DNA of 64,000 nucleotides. Origin: Xanthobacteraceae bacterium (GTDB lineage Bacteria > Pseudomonadota > Alphaproteobacteria > Rhizobiales > Xanthobacteraceae). Below, in pieces: positions 34,092 through 44,144 of this stretch. The DNA lies in contig JASHQI010000034.1 of assembly GCA_030037645.1 (NCBI GenBank), positions 1 through 64,000 of the forward strand, in the 5' to 3' direction. Numbering within the stretch: position 1 is the stretch's first letter; every line of letters begins with the position of its first letter. The notes beneath the pieces were generated by a model. That model was not told the origin of the DNA, did no database searches, and saw only the letters and a program-made list of their open reading frames with translations. Both the position numbers and the translations under genes were made by a program.

Positions 34092-36853
34092 CTCCGCCGT
34101 GGCGGGCGAAGATTCTCTTTTGCCGGCAACCTCTGCCGCACCTTGCCGATCTCGGCCCAGGGGTCATGCCGGAAGTGCCTTTTCAGGTCGAGCACGGTGA
34201 ACGCGGCGGCGCTCGCGGCGCGGCCGAGTTGCTCCCACGATAACGGCGCTGAAACGGCCGCGCCTGGGCGCGCACGAGTCGAATAGGGCGCCACCGAGGT
34301 CGCCTCGCGCGAATTGCGGAAATAATCGATGAAGATTTTGCCCTTGCGGAGGGACTTCGTCATCTTGCCGACGTACCGCTGCGGGCTATCGGCCGCCATG
34401 GCAAGCGCGATCCGTGCCGTGAAGGCTTTCGTCGTCTCCCAGTCGGCGCCCTCGATCGGCAACACGACGTGAATGCCTTTGCCGCCGGAGAGCTTGCAGA
34501 AGCTTTCCAGCTTCAGCTCGTTGAGCCACTCGCGCGTCTCGCGCGCCGCAGCCACGATCTGCGTCCAGGTCACACCTTCCCCCGGATCCAGGTCAAACAC
34601 GACGCGGTCGCATAGTTCAAGCGATTCGACGCGCGAACCGCGGCTGTGAATTTCCAGCGCCCCGGACTGCACCAACGCGATCAGATCCTCGAGCTTTTCC
34701 ACAGCGATGACATCGTGTTCTTTGCCGTCGACGAGGTGGCGCAATGGCGAGTCCTTGACGTTGGCGGCGATGTGTTTCTGGAAAAAACACTCGCCTTTGG
34801 TGCCGTCCGGGCAGCGCACCAAAGCGAGCGGCCGGCCGATAATGTGCGGCGCAATCCAATCCCAAACATCGACGTAATATTCGGCCAGTTGCTCTTTCGT
34901 CACCCCGACATCGACCCAATAGACACGATCCGGATGAGTCAGCCGGATATTGGCGACGTCGCCTGACTTTTCCGCGGTCTGTCTGGTGCGCGTTGACTTG
35001 GCCTTCGCCGCGCTTCTTGCCGATTTCCGCACCGCTTCGCGTCGTGCCATCGCCACGGGTGTCGGCATCTCGCGCACGACCTGACGCGCCGACTTGTCTT
35101 CCCGCAATCCCTTGTATGAGGCTTGCCGTAGCAGGTTGCCGTGGGTGACGCCGCGATATTCGGCCTCCACAACAAGCTGCGGCTTCACCCAGACGACGTC
35201 CTTGCGCCGCTCGTCCTTCGGCAGCGCGATCGGCGGCCGATCGGTCTTTAATGGCTTGAGCCGCCGCAACAGATCGCGCGCCGTCTTGCGGGTATAACCG
35301 GTGCCGATGCGTCCGGCATAACGCAGCGCACCGTTGTCATGAACGGCAACTGTGAGCGCGCCTACGGCGCCGTGCTGCACCGTCGAAGGGCTATAGCCGG
35401 CGACGACGAATTCCTGCGCATTGTGACACTTGCTTTTGATGAAATTCTCACTGCGCCCGGAGCGATAGGGCGCGTCACGGCGCTTCGAGACGACTCCCTC
35501 AAGTTCCATATCACAGGCGTGCGCGAGCACGGTAGGACCGTCCTCATCGAAATGGCCGGTATAGCGGATGCGGCCGTTCTTGCGCGCCGTCTGGAGCAGC
35601 AGTTCGAGCGCCGCCTTGCGCGCCGTCAGCGGCTGCTCTGTGAGATCGCGCCCGTCGAGATGCAGGAGGTCGAAGACGTAATAGATGAAACGATCGAGGC
35701 GGCCGTCTTTTAAGTCGGCCTGCAATAACGAAAAACTGGAGATGCCTTTGTCGTCCTGCACGACCAGCTCACCGTCGAGCAAAGCAGTTTCAGCGGAAAG
35801 CGCGGATACCGCATTCGCGATCGACTTGAAGCGATGCGTCCAGTCCTGCCGATTGCGCGTGAGTAATTGCACTTTACCGTGATCGAGCCGCGCCTCGATA
35901 CGGTAACCGTCGAACTTGATTTCATGCAGCCAATTCGCGCCGGTCGGCGCCTCGCTGTGCAACGTGGCGAGACTTGGCGGTACGAACGCGGGCAGGCGCG
36001 CGCGATTGCCACTGACTGTAGGCAGTCGATCGCTTCTCTTCCGTTCGACCGCGGTCGATGCGGACCTCGCTTTGGCCTTGCGCCTTTCAGGCCGCAGCTT
36101 TGCCGGCTCGGCCGTCGCCCTGGTTCGCGCTTTGGCGTTCAGGGTCTTCTGGGCGTTTGACTGCGTCTTGAGCTCTTCCTTGAAAGTGCGCTGGGACTGC
36201 GAGCGCTGTTTGCGAACCTGCCCTGCACGCATGGGAAAGAGCGAGGAGGACGACTTGCGGTTACTGCGCCAAACTCCTTTTTTGCCGCGGCCTGCGGCAA
36301 TCTCCTCGATCGAGCGGCCGGTGATGACCGAGTTTGGCCGTTCTTCAAGGATATCCTTGTCGCACGATGTGCGTGCTTCGTCGTCCTTGCTCTTGATCAG
36401 CAGCCAGTTTTCGTGACGGCCACGATCGCGCCCACGCATGCGCACCAGATGCCAGCCGCCATGCAGCTTTTCGCCGTCGAGCCTGAAATCAAGATGACCC
36501 TTGGCATAGCCCTTCCGCGGATCGCCGTCTGCAACCCAGCGACCGCGATCCCAAATCATCACGGTGCCACCGCCGTACTCGCCCTGCGGAATAGTGCCCT
36601 CGAAGCTGTTGTATTCGATGGGATGATCCTCGACATGAACGGCGAGGCGCTTCTCGCCGGGGTCGAGGCTAGGCCCTCGCGTGATGGCCCAGCTTTTCAT
36701 CACGCCGTCAAGTTCGAGCCGTAAATCATAATGCAGCCGGCGCGCGGCGTGCTTTTGAATGACGTAGCGATCACCGCTGCGGCGGCCCTTGCGGCCGCGC
36801 GGTTCCGAGGTGACGCCGAACTTTCGTTTCTTGCGGTAAATTTCGAGCGCCAC
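34088..36853 (-). CDS. ligD: DNA ligase D (phosphoesterase-ligase-polymerase)
   Basis: 921 residues with all three LigD modules. The N-terminal 3'-phosphoesterase (about 10-165) shows HAARRLHYDLRLELDG. The ATP-dependent ligase domain (about 285-590) has the adenylated lysine in EIKFDGYR (about residue 313). The C-terminal AEP-type polymerase (about 633-905) has RLTHPDRVYW and the catalytic-metal Asp pair in VFDLDPGEG. The order PE-Lig-Pol is the common proteobacterial one. A basic Ala/Lys/Arg-rich linker (about 195-285) and a second one near 620 join them. LigD with Ku carries out bacterial non-homologous end joining. No ku gene is in the window. It lies on the strand opposite to the surrounding xseB-dxs genes. 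Confidence 0.96.
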   Translation of the reverse strand: MALEIYRKKRKFGVTSEPRGRKGRRSGDRYVIQKHAARRLHYDLRLELDGVMKSWAITRGPSLDPGEKRLAVHVEDHPIEYNSFEGTIPQGEYGGGTVMIWDRGRWVADGDPRKGYAKGHLDFRLDGEKLHGGWHLVRMRGRDRGRHENWLLIKSKDDEARTSCDKDILEERPNSVITGRSIEEIAAGRGKKGVWRSNRKSSSSLFPMRAGQVRKQRSQSQRTFKEELKTQSNAQKTLNAKARTRATAEPAKLRPERRKAKARSASTAVERKRSDRLPTVSGNRARLPAFVPPSLATLHSEAPTGANWLHEIKFDGYRIEARLDHGKVQLLTRNRQDWTHRFKSIANAVSALSAETALLDGELVVQDDKGISSFSLLQADLKDGRLDRFIYYVFDLLHLDGRDLTEQPLTARKAALELLLQTARKNGRIRYTGHFDEDGPTVLAHACDMELEGVVSKRRDAPYRSGRSENFIKSKCHNAQEFVVAGYSPSTVQHGAVGALTVAVHDNGALRYAGRIGTGYTRKTARDLLRRLKPLKTDRPPIALPKDERRKDVVWVKPQLVVEAEYRGVTHGNLLRQASYKGLREDKSARQVVREMPTPVAMARREAVRKSARSAAKAKSTRTRQTAEKSGDVANIRLTHPDRVYWVDVGVTKEQLAEYYVDVWDWIAPHIIGRPLALVRCPDGTKGECFFQKHIAANVKDSPLRHLVDGKEHDVIAVEKLEDLIALVQSGALEIHSRGSRVESLELCDRVVFDLDPGEGVTWTQIVAAARETREWLNELKLESFCKLSGGKGIHVVLPIEGADWETTKAFTARIALAMAADSPQRYVGKMTKSLRKGKIFIDYFRNSREATSVAPYSTRARPGAAVSAPLSWEQLGRAASAAAFTVLDLKRHFRHDPWAEIGKVRQRLPAKENLRPPRRS

Positions 36854-37234
36854 TTTGTCTCAGCCACCCTCGCGGATGCCCTCCCCCGCGTCGACGTCGA
36901 TGCGACGGCACATGCCTCGACGAGAGGTAAACCCCTTGAAACCGAAGCGAATGAGCCCGGCATTTGGCATGGCTGGGTCCCGCACACTGCAGGGGGACCC
37001 GAACGGTCGTTTGAAAAAGGTTCCGCCGTCGGCCTGGGGTGCCATGGCAAAACTCCAGAGGCAAACCTATCATATAAGACCAGACCATGCCCGGCAGTTC
37101 CCCCTTGGAACGGCCGCACAAATTGCGTGTTCAGTTCGAAATGGTGTAAAATCAGCGGAATTTGCGTGTGCCGGTGGATGGGCGCGCATTAGACCCCAAT
37201 AATGGCCGTTAGGCCGGATAATACGGAGCGTGGC
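36854..37234. promoter_or_regulatory. divergent control region of ligD and dxs
   Basis: About 380 bases with no supported gene. On the plus strand GGAAC at about 37109 is followed after 16 bases by TGTT, one mismatch from the EcfG consensus and about 100 bases before the dxs start, so a stress-linked promoter for dxs is possible but weak. On the minus strand, ahead of ligD, a GGAAC and a CGTT occur with only 14 bases between, which is too short for that sigma factor. Confidence 0.35.
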
Positions 37235-39166
37235 GTGACCGTTTCGTCCAAGACCCCATTGCTTGACGGCATTCAGACCCCAGAAGACCTCAGGCACCTC
37301 GAACCCCGTCAGTTACGCCAGCTCGCCGACGAGCTGCGGCAGGAGACGATCGACGCCGTTGCCGTCACCGGCGGCCATCTTGGAGCCGGTCTTGGCGTCA
37401 TCGAGTTGACGGTCGCATTGCACTACGTATTCGACACGCCGAACGACCGGCTCATCTGGGACGTCGGCCACCAGGCCTACCCGCACAAGATCCTCACTAG
37501 CCGCCGGGCGCGCATCCGTACGCTGCGCCAGGGCGGTGGCCTATCCGGCTTCACCAAGCGCGCCGAAAGCGAATACGACCCGTTCGGCGCCGCGCATTCT
37601 TCGACTTCCATTTCAGCCGCGCTCGGCATGGCGGTGGCGCGCGACCTTCAACACAAGCAAAACAACGTTATCGCAGTCATCGGCGACGGCGCCATGTCGG
37701 CCGGCATGGCCTATGAAGCCATGAACAACGCCGGCTCTATGGATTCGCGCCTCATCGTCGTGCTCAACGACAACGACATGTCGATCGCGCCCCCGGTCGG
37801 GGCACTGTCGGCCTATCTTGCCCGCCGTGTCTCGGGACGCGGCTATCGCCGTATCCGCAATCTGTTTCGGCAGGTCGCCAAGCGCCTGCCGTCGAAGATG
37901 CTTACGCAGCGCGCGCTGGCAATGGAGCAGTATGCGCGCGGCCTCGTCACCGGCGGCACGCTGTTCGATGAACTCGGTTTTTTCTATGTAGGCCCCATCG
38001 ACGGCCACAATATCGACCACCTGTTGCCCGTGCTGAAGAATGTGCGCGACATGAAGAACGGACCGATCCTCGTGCATGTCGTCACGCAGAAGGGCAAGGG
38101 TTACGAACCGGCGGAAAAATCCGCCGACAAATATCATGGCGTCGTCAAGTTCGACGTGGCGACCGGCGCACAAGTGAAATCGAAGCCAGCGGCGCCCGCC
38201 TACACCAAAGTCTATGCCGAAAGTTTGATCAAGGAAGCCCGCAAGGACCCCAAGATCGTCGCGGTGACTGCGGCAATGCCGTCGGGCACCGGCCTCGATC
38301 TGTTTCAGAAGGAATTTCCGACGCGCTGCTTCGATGTCGGCATCGCCGAGCAGCACGGCGTCACGTTCTGCGCCGGGCTTGCGACGGAAGGCTTCAAGCC
38401 GTTCGCAACCATCTATTCGACGTTCCTGCAGCGCGCCTATGACCAGGTCGTGCACGATGTCGCCATCCAGCGCCTGCCAGTGCGTTTTGCCATGGACCGC
38501 GCTGGCTTGGTCGGCGCCGACGGCCCCACGCACGCTGGCGCGTTTGACATCGCCTATCTGGGCTGTCTACCGGGCTTTGTGGTGATGGCGGCGGCCGACG
38601 AGGCCGAGCTCATGCATATGGTGGCCACCGCTGTCGCGATCGACGACCGGCCCTCTGCGCTGCGCTATCCGCGCGGCGAAGGCATCGGCGTGAAAATGCC
38701 GGAGGAAGGCAAGCCGCTAGAGATCGGCAAAGGCCGCATTCTGCGCGAAGGCAACAAAATCGCGCTATTTTCGTTCGGCGCGCGGCTCGGCGAATGCCTC
38801 AAAGCCGCCGACGAGCTCGCAACTTACGGGCTTTCGACGACGGTCGCCGATGCACGGTTTGCAAAGCCGCTCGACGTCCAGATGCTGTTGCGACTCGCCC
38901 GCGAGCACGAGGTGTTACTCACCGTCGAAGAGGGGTCCATCGGCGGCTTCGGCGCCTACGTGATGCAGACGCTGGCTGAGCACGGCGTGCTCGACCGCGG
39001 CCTGAGGGTCCGCTCTATGGTGCTACCCGACATTTTCATCGATCAGGACTCGCCAAACGCGATGTATGCGAAAGCGGGTCTCGATGCCAAGGGCATCGTT
39101 GCCAAGGCATTCGAGGCGCTCGGACAGAATCTGCGCGGCGAGACGGTGAAGCTGGTCCGGCAGTAA
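37235..39166 (+). CDS. dxs: 1-deoxy-D-xylulose-5-phosphate synthase
   Basis: 643 residues from the GTG at 37235, which has GGAG six bases upstream and gives the family-like start [20 protein letters not shown]. The ORF-track ATG at 37202 adds 11 unusual residues. It condenses pyruvate and glyceraldehyde-3-phosphate with thiamine diphosphate, the first step of the MEP isoprenoid pathway. Visible marks: [11 protein letters not shown] with the His/Gly region, the ThDP motif [18 protein letters not shown], and the second-domain [18 protein letters not shown] with the catalytic Glu. The gene is followed by tlyA, a common alphaproteobacterial order. Confidence 0.97.
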   Translation: MTVSSKTPLLDGIQTPEDLRHLEPRQLRQLADELRQETIDAVAVTGGHLGAGLGVIELTVALHYVFDTPNDRLIWDVGHQAYPHKILTSRRARIRTLRQGGGLSGFTKRAESEYDPFGAAHSSTSISAALGMAVARDLQHKQNNVIAVIGDGAMSAGMAYEAMNNAGSMDSRLIVVLNDNDMSIAPPVGALSAYLARRVSGRGYRRIRNLFRQVAKRLPSKMLTQRALAMEQYARGLVTGGTLFDELGFFYVGPIDGHNIDHLLPVLKNVRDMKNGPILVHVVTQKGKGYEPAEKSADKYHGVVKFDVATGAQVKSKPAAPAYTKVYAESLIKEARKDPKIVAVTAAMPSGTGLDLFQKEFPTRCFDVGIAEQHGVTFCAGLATEGFKPFATIYSTFLQRAYDQVVHDVAIQRLPVRFAMDRAGLVGADGPTHAGAFDIAYLGCLPGFVVMAAADEAELMHMVATAVAIDDRPSALRYPRGEGIGVKMPEEGKPLEIGKGRILREGNKIALFSFGARLGECLKAADELATYGLSTTVADARFAKPLDVQMLLRLAREHEVLLTVEEGSIGGFGAYVMQTLAEHGVLDRGLRVRSMVLPDIFIDQDSPNAMYAKAGLDAKGIVAKAFEALGQNLRGETVKLVRQ

Positions 39167-39191
39167 ATTCTCGCGGTGACACGGAGCGCTC

Positions 39192-39274
39192 ATGCCCGGC
39201 CTTGTGCCGGGCATCCACGTTCTTAGGCTGACCACGAAGTCGAACATGTGGATGGTCGGGACAATCCCGGCCAT
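39192..39274. repeat. composite palindromic (REP/BIME-like) element between dxs and tlyA
   Basis: Two palindromes in tandem: ATGCCCGGC-cttgt-GCCGGGCAT (39192-39214) and ATGGTCGGGA-caa-TCCCGGCCAT (39252-39274, one G-T pair). The sequence between them has CCACGTTC near one side and GAACATGTGG near the other, so the whole is roughly symmetrical. Its translation gives the 'WMPGTRPGM' phrase I remember from spurious ORFs in Hyphomicrobiales, the sign of a highly repeated element. Confidence 0.6.
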
Positions 39275-39297
39275 GACGCGCATATGATCAACCCGCC

Positions 39298-40029
39298 ATG
39301 ACCGCTCGCCAACGTGCCGATCGCCTTCTGGTCGCGCGCGGCCTGTTTGCGAGCCGTGCGCGCGCCCAGGCTGCCATCGCTGCCGGTCGGGTGACCGCCG
39401 ACGGTATTGTGGTGCACAAAGCGTCGGAGGGAATTTCCGGAGCGGCGATCATCGCAGCCGAATCCGAGCATCCCTTTGTCTCGCGAGGCGGCGTCAAACT
39501 CGCCGCGGCACTCGATGATTTCCATCTCAACGTCACCGGTCGTGTCTGTCTTGATGTCGGCGCCTCGACCGGCGGATTCACAGAGGTGCTGCTCGGGCGT
39601 GGCGCCAGTATGATTTATGCAGTCGACGTTGGCCACGATCAGCTTCATTTCAGCTTGCGCGACCGCGACAAGATTATCTCAATGGAAGCGACCGACATCC
39701 GCGCCGTCGAAGCGTCGCGTCTTTCCGAGCAACCGGATTTTGCAACGATCGATGTCAGCTTCATCTCGCTCAAGCTCGTCTTGCCAGCGGTTGCAAAAAT
39801 TCTCAAAGAGAGCGCAACCCTCCTTGCGCTGATCAAGCCGCAATTCGAGGCCAATCGCCGCTACATCAAGAAGGGCATCGTGCGCGATCCGTCCGTCCAC
39901 GCTGCGATATGCGATGACATCGTCGCGCTTTTGACTGAGCTCGGCTGGCGCGTCGACGCGCTTGCGCCGTCCGTCATCCCCGGCGGCGACGGCAACCGCG
40001 AATTCTTTGTCGAGGCGCAGCGTGACTGA
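39298..40029 (+). CDS. tlyA: TlyA-family rRNA methyltransferase (S4 domain plus FtsJ-like domain)
   Basis: 243 residues. The N-terminal S4 RNA-binding domain (about 4-64: [22 protein letters not shown]) is followed by a Rossmann methyltransferase with SAM motif [19 protein letters not shown] (about residue 85), and [10 protein letters not shown] near residue 180. TlyA enzymes 2'-O-methylate cytidines in 16S and 23S rRNA, and some were first described as haemolysins. It overlaps the next methyltransferase gene by eight bases (GTGACTGA), so the two are translationally coupled. Both act on RNA. Confidence 0.94.
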   Translation: MTARQRADRLLVARGLFASRARAQAAIAAGRVTADGIVVHKASEGISGAAIIAAESEHPFVSRGGVKLAAALDDFHLNVTGRVCLDVGASTGGFTEVLLGRGASMIYAVDVGHDQLHFSLRDRDKIISMEATDIRAVEASRLSEQPDFATIDVSFISLKLVLPAVAKILKESATLLALIKPQFEANRRYIKKGIVRDPSVHAAICDDIVALLTELGWRVDALAPSVIPGGDGNREFFVEAQRD

Positions 40030-41260
40030 GCGGCTGTTGATCGACCGGCTCGGTCACCGCGGCGATGGCGTCGCCGTCGGCCCGGACGGACCGATCTACG
40101 TTGCGGGTACGCTGCCAGGCGAGACCGTCGAAGTTGAAAATGTGGCCGGGCATCCCGATCGTCGCCTTCTGCGCAGCATCGAAAGATCGAGCGCCGATCG
40201 CGTCGCGCCAACGTGCCCCCATTTCGGGGTATGCGGTGGCTGCGCTCTGCAGCATTGGAGCAGTGCACGCTATCGTGCTTGGAAACGCGATCTCGTTGTC
40301 GGCGCCCTGCAACAGGCCGAGCTTGATGCTGCCGTTGCCGACCTCATCGATGCGCATGGCGAGGGACGTCGACGCGTCGTGTTTCACGCCAGACGCCTCG
40401 CGCAGGACGTCCTCGAACTCGGCTTCTCAGCCGCCCGCTCGCATCACATTGTCGCGATCGATCGGTGCCCGGTCTTGGCCAAAGGCCTCGATGGTGCACT
40501 GCAGGCCGCCTGGGCCATTGCCGACGCGCTTGGGCCCATGCGCAAGCCGCTCGATATCCAGGTTACGGCAACGGATAGCGGTCTCGATGTCGATATACGC
40601 GGTTCCGGCCCGTTGACGGCTTCGGGCGCGGCGACGCTGGCGCATGTTGCCGTCGCGGGGGGCCTGGCGCGGCTCACGCGCCACGGCGAACTCATTGCGC
40701 AGCAGCGGACGCCAACTTTGCGCATGGGCAAAGCTATTGTGCCGTTGCCGCCGGCCGCATTTTTGCAGGCGACAGAAGAAGGCGAAAAAGCCTTGGCAAG
40801 GCTCGTCGTCGCCTGCTGCGACGGCGCAAAAGCGATCGTCGATTTATTTGCTGGCGTCGGCCCGTTCGCATTGCGGCTCGCCGAACAGACACGCGTGGTC
40901 GCAATCGACGACGACGAAGCCGCCATTGTCGCGCTCGATCACGCAGCCGCGACCACTGCGGGGCTTAAGCCAGTCGAAATCGAACGCCGCGATTTGTTCC
41001 GCAATCCCGTTCTCGCAGCGGACCTCAACCGATTTGATGCCGTCGTGTTCGATCCGCCGCGCCAGGGCGCGCAGGCGCAATCGCGCGAGATTGCAGCCAG
41101 TCGTGTCCCTCTCGTCGTCGCGGTATCGTGCAATCCGGCAACGCTTGCCCGCGACATGCGCCTGCTCATCGACGGCGGCTATCGGCTCGTCACAGTGACG
41201 CCGGTCGATCAGTTTCGTTATTCTCCGCACGTTGAGATCGTCGCACGACTGGAGAGATGA
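40022..41260 (+). CDS. class I SAM-dependent RNA methyltransferase (RlmD/TrmA type)
   Basis: 412 residues from the GTG at 40022, which overlaps the tlyA stop. The ORF-track start at 39962 lies inside tlyA. The N-terminal TRAM domain ([20 protein letters not shown]) is followed by an iron-sulfur site with [10 protein letters not shown]. The C-terminal methyltransferase has [14 protein letters not shown] (SAM), [10 protein letters not shown] (DPPR) and the catalytic Cys in [11 protein letters not shown]. Such enzymes form 5-methyluridine in rRNA or tRNA. The TRAM plus Fe-S arrangement is closest to RlmD/RlmC. Pairing with tlyA suggests rRNA as target (inference). Confidence 0.94.
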   Translation: MTERLLIDRLGHRGDGVAVGPDGPIYVAGTLPGETVEVENVAGHPDRRLLRSIERSSADRVAPTCPHFGVCGGCALQHWSSARYRAWKRDLVVGALQQAELDAAVADLIDAHGEGRRRVVFHARRLAQDVLELGFSAARSHHIVAIDRCPVLAKGLDGALQAAWAIADALGPMRKPLDIQVTATDSGLDVDIRGSGPLTASGAATLAHVAVAGGLARLTRHGELIAQQRTPTLRMGKAIVPLPPAAFLQATEEGEKALARLVVACCDGAKAIVDLFAGVGPFALRLAEQTRVVAIDDDEAAIVALDHAAATTAGLKPVEIERRDLFRNPVLAADLNRFDAVVFDPPRQGAQAQSREIAASRVPLVVAVSCNPATLARDMRLLIDGGYRLVTVTPVDQFRYSPHVEIVARLER

Positions 41261-41384
41261 ACGTGCGGAGGCAAGCTTGATCGCGAGCAACGATGCAAAA
41301 GGCCTGTATGACCGCAGATGAAACTGGCCCCGAACCATCTTAGTACGAGCGAAGCGCCAACCAAACTTGCGAGGGGAGAGTGTG

Positions 41385-42110
41385 ATGGCCGAGAAGAGAG
41401 TGCCGTATCAGTTCGATGGCAGGCAGTTCGAAGGCATGATCGTCTATGACGACGGCATGACGGGCAAACGGCCGGCGATTTTCATGCAGCCTGACTGGAA
41501 GGGCGTCTGTGCCGACACGATTGGCCAAGCGCGCACCGTCGCCGGCCGAGATTATGTCGTGCTAATGGCGGACATGTTCGGCGTTGGCTATGGGCAGAGA
41601 CTGAAGACGCAGGAGCAACTGAGGGCCGGCATGCTCGCCGTGCACAAGGACCTGCCTTTCACCATCGCTTGCGGCAGCACCGCCAACGACGCGCTTCTTG
41701 CCGAGGCGCAAAAACTCGGCCTCATCGATGCCAGATGGATAGCAGCGATCGGCTATTGCGCCGGCGGCGGTTTTGCACTCGAGCAAGCGCGCACCGGGGC
41801 GGATTTCAAGGCGGTCGTAGTGTTTCACGTCACCAATCCCAATCCGGTCAAGGCTGGCGCGCCCTGCAACATCAAGGGGCGTGTGCTGGCGATCCACGGC
41901 TCGGCCGATCCCGTCACGCCGAAACCGATGATGGATGCGCTCGAGGAGGAGCTCACCAAAGCCAGGGTCGATTGGCAGGTAATGATGTTTGGCGCCGCAG
42001 TACATTCGTTTTGCGATCCGACCGCCAATGCCGGACCGACACGCTACGACGAAAAACTCTGCCGGAAATCCTATATGTTGATGCGCGACTTTTTCGCCGA
42101 AACTTTGTGA
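41385..42110 (+). CDS. dienelactone hydrolase family protein
   Basis: 241 residues from the ATG at 41385, with AGGGGAGAG in front. The ORF-track start at 41367 lies over that ribosome site. It is an alpha/beta hydrolase with a Cys nucleophile in IGYCAGG (about residue 127), the Asp in HGSADPVTP (about residue 175) and the His in AAVHSFCDP (about residue 208). Dienelactone hydrolases open the lactone ring in chlorocatechol pathways, but many family members have other esters as substrates. The gene begins a three-gene plus-strand set with a transport receptor and an amidohydrolase, so it probably belongs to a small catabolic pathway. Confidence 0.92.
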   Translation: MAEKRVPYQFDGRQFEGMIVYDDGMTGKRPAIFMQPDWKGVCADTIGQARTVAGRDYVVLMADMFGVGYGQRLKTQEQLRAGMLAVHKDLPFTIACGSTANDALLAEAQKLGLIDARWIAAIGYCAGGGFALEQARTGADFKAVVVFHVTNPNPVKAGAPCNIKGRVLAIHGSADPVTPKPMMDALEEELTKARVDWQVMMFGAAVHSFCDPTANAGPTRYDEKLCRKSYMLMRDFFAETL

Positions 42111-42119
42111 GGACGCTAA

Positions 42120-43109
42120 ATGACAATCGGTATCGCACGACGGCATTTCATCGCCGGGCTAGGCGCCACCGCGGCGTGGCCGCTCGCCGCCCCGGCACGC
42201 GGCGCCGAATCCTGGCCCAGCCGCCCGGTGACGATCATCTGCCCATTCTCGGCCGGCCTCTCCACGGACATTCTGACCCGCTTGGTGGCATCCGATCTCG
42301 GCGATCATCTGGGCCAAAATTTTATCGTCGAGAACCGCCCGGGCGCGAATGGCAATATCGGCGCCGAAGCAGCGGCGAGGGCGCAGCCCGACGGTTACAC
42401 GCTCCTGGTGGCAACGGTCGGCCCGCTGGTCAACAACAAGTTCATGTACAAGAACATGGGCTTCGACCCCGATCGGGACTTTGCGCCGATTGTGCTCCTG
42501 GCTTACTCGCCGCTGATCATCGTCGGCAGCCCGAAGATTCCGCCGACGAATTTCAAAGAACTTATCAGCTATGCCAAAACCCATCCCGGCCGGCTCAACG
42601 CCGGAAGCGTCGGCATCGGATCGCAGGCTCAAATCATGGTCGAACTGATCAATAAGCTGGCCGGGATATCCATCGGCCACGTCCCCTATCGGATAACCAA
42701 TGAGGAACTGCCCGACCTGATTGCCGGCGATCTCCAAATCGGCGTCCAGTATATCCCGACGTTCGTTCCGGCCGTGCAGTCGGGAATGATCAGAGGGCTT
42801 GCGGTCACCAGCCTCAAGCGTTTGCCGAACTTGCCCAATGTGCCAACTGTGGACGAATCGGGTTTGCCGGGCTTCGAGGCCACCGGGTGGGCCGCGCTGC
42901 TGGCTCCGGCCGGCACGCCGCACGCGATCATCGACAGCATCAATACCACTGTGAACACTTATTTGACGAGCGCCGCAGGCAAGCAGCAACTCGACAAGAT
43001 ATGGATGACGCCGATGGGGGGCACGCCGGACCAGCTCAAAGCCTACCTCGCGAGCGAAAATGCCAAATGGGGGCCGATCGTCAAGCAAGCTGGTATCAAG
43101 CTGGAATAG
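42120..43109 (+). CDS. tripartite tricarboxylate transporter receptor (Bug family), Tat-exported
   Basis: 329 residues. The N-terminus has a twin-arginine-like motif (ARRHFIAGLG) and a hydrophobic stretch ending ARGAES. The mature part has the Bug pattern: WPSRPVTIICPFSAG, VENRPGANGNIGAEAAARAQPDGYTLL, and the PNVPTVDESGLPGFEATGW segment. Bug receptors bind carboxylates and aromatic acids for TctAB-type transporters. No tctA or tctB gene is nearby, so it is an orphan receptor, as many are. The ATG follows the hydrolase stop by nine bases with AGGAC at good spacing. Confidence 0.94.
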   Translation: MTIGIARRHFIAGLGATAAWPLAAPARGAESWPSRPVTIICPFSAGLSTDILTRLVASDLGDHLGQNFIVENRPGANGNIGAEAAARAQPDGYTLLVATVGPLVNNKFMYKNMGFDPDRDFAPIVLLAYSPLIIVGSPKIPPTNFKELISYAKTHPGRLNAGSVGIGSQAQIMVELINKLAGISIGHVPYRITNEELPDLIAGDLQIGVQYIPTFVPAVQSGMIRGLAVTSLKRLPNLPNVPTVDESGLPGFEATGWAALLAPAGTPHAIIDSINTTVNTYLTSAAGKQQLDKIWMTPMGGTPDQLKAYLASENAKWGPIVKQAGIKLE

Positions 43110-43256
43110 TCGACTTTCCCCGACGCGCGTGCATCAAGATCCAGGTTCTGCGGCATCTCACTTCATGCTTCGCCGCGCTGGCGACCGGCTTTCAGCAAAC
43201 GTGATAAGGATTCATCTCAGTCTACATCACGCTATTCAATCAAGAGCAATCGCGCC

Positions 43257-44123
43257 ATGCCTGAACGTTTGCCGAGCAACACCTGCGATACCCACTTGCA
43301 CATCTTTGGCGATGCCAGGACCTATCCGGCCGGAAATCCGCACGCGCTTTATCAGCCACCGCAGGACTGCACCTTCGAAACCGTGAAGGCATTGCACGAC
43401 GCGATGGGCGTCGATCGTGCAGTGTTCGTGCAACCCACCATCTACGGCAACGATCACAGTCTGCTATACGACGTCCTCAAAGCCGCGCCGAAGACGAAAT
43501 ATCGTGGTGTCGCCATCATCGACGACAGCGTCAGCGACGCGGAATTGGAACGGCTTAACAGCGTCGGCGTACGCGGGGCGCGTTTCAACTTTGGTGGCCG
43601 CTTCAAGCTTGCACCGAGCGTTGCGGGTTTCCGCCGCGGTCTCGCGCGCGTCCGCGAGATCGGCTGGTTCATCAAGATCTTCGGCTTCGAAGATGACTTC
43701 CTTGCCGTTGAGAGCGAACTGCGTAATCTTGAGTGTTCCGCCATCATCGACCACATGGGCGGACCCGATTACCGGCGCGGCGCCTCGCAGCCCGCCATTC
43801 GCCTGATCCTCGATCTCCTCAGAAACGACAATTGGTGGGTTGGGCTTTCAAACGGCGACCTGCGTTCCCACGTCGGATATCCATGGGATGACGCGGTGGA
43901 GTTCGGCCGCCTGCTCTATCAAGCGGCGCCGGAGCGTTGCCTATGGGGAACCGACTGGCCGCACGTCCATCGTTTTATTCGGCCGGACAAGGACGGGCAC
44001 TCCGATTACGGCGCCGAGCACGAGTTCAAGCGCTTGGCGCTCTTGGAGCGATACGTTCCCGATCGTCGGGCGCGCGACCGCATATTGGTCGACAATCCGG
44101 CAAGATTCTTCGGCTTCAATTAG
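43257..44123 (+). CDS. amidohydrolase family, LigI-like (2-pyrone-4,6-dicarboxylate hydrolase type)
   Basis: 288 residues with a TIM-barrel metal-hydrolase fold. HxH in CDTHLHIFGD (about residue 14), His in IDHMGGPDY (about residue 165) and Asp/His in WGTDWPHVH (about residue 243) match the LigI/ACMSD-like group. LigI hydrolyses the lactone of 2-pyrone-4,6-dicarboxylate in protocatechuate 4,5-cleavage. No ligABC genes are in the window, so that particular pathway is not shown. With the dienelactone hydrolase and the orphan receptor it suggests uptake and hydrolysis of a lactone-like or dicarboxylate compound. Confidence 0.88.
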   Translation: MPERLPSNTCDTHLHIFGDARTYPAGNPHALYQPPQDCTFETVKALHDAMGVDRAVFVQPTIYGNDHSLLYDVLKAAPKTKYRGVAIIDDSVSDAELERLNSVGVRGARFNFGGRFKLAPSVAGFRRGLARVREIGWFIKIFGFEDDFLAVESELRNLECSAIIDHMGGPDYRRGASQPAIRLILDLLRNDNWWVGLSNGDLRSHVGYPWDDAVEFGRLLYQAAPERCLWGTDWPHVHRFIRPDKDGHSDYGAEHEFKRLALLERYVPDRRARDRILVDNPARFFGFN

Positions 44124-44144
44124 GCGGCACGTGCGGCCGATGCA

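Noticed and set aside
37010-37050. EcfG promoter for ligD on the minus strand
   Set aside because: GGAAC and CGTT are present but only 14 bases apart, outside the 16-17 needed.
39962-40021. Earlier start of the RlmD/TrmA-type methyltransferase
   Set aside because: It lies inside tlyA; the GTG at 40022 in GTGACTGA gives a family-like N-terminus.
42159-43088. 309-codon minus-strand ORF opposite the Bug receptor
   Set aside because: The plus strand has a signal peptide and all Bug-family segments; the antisense product has none.
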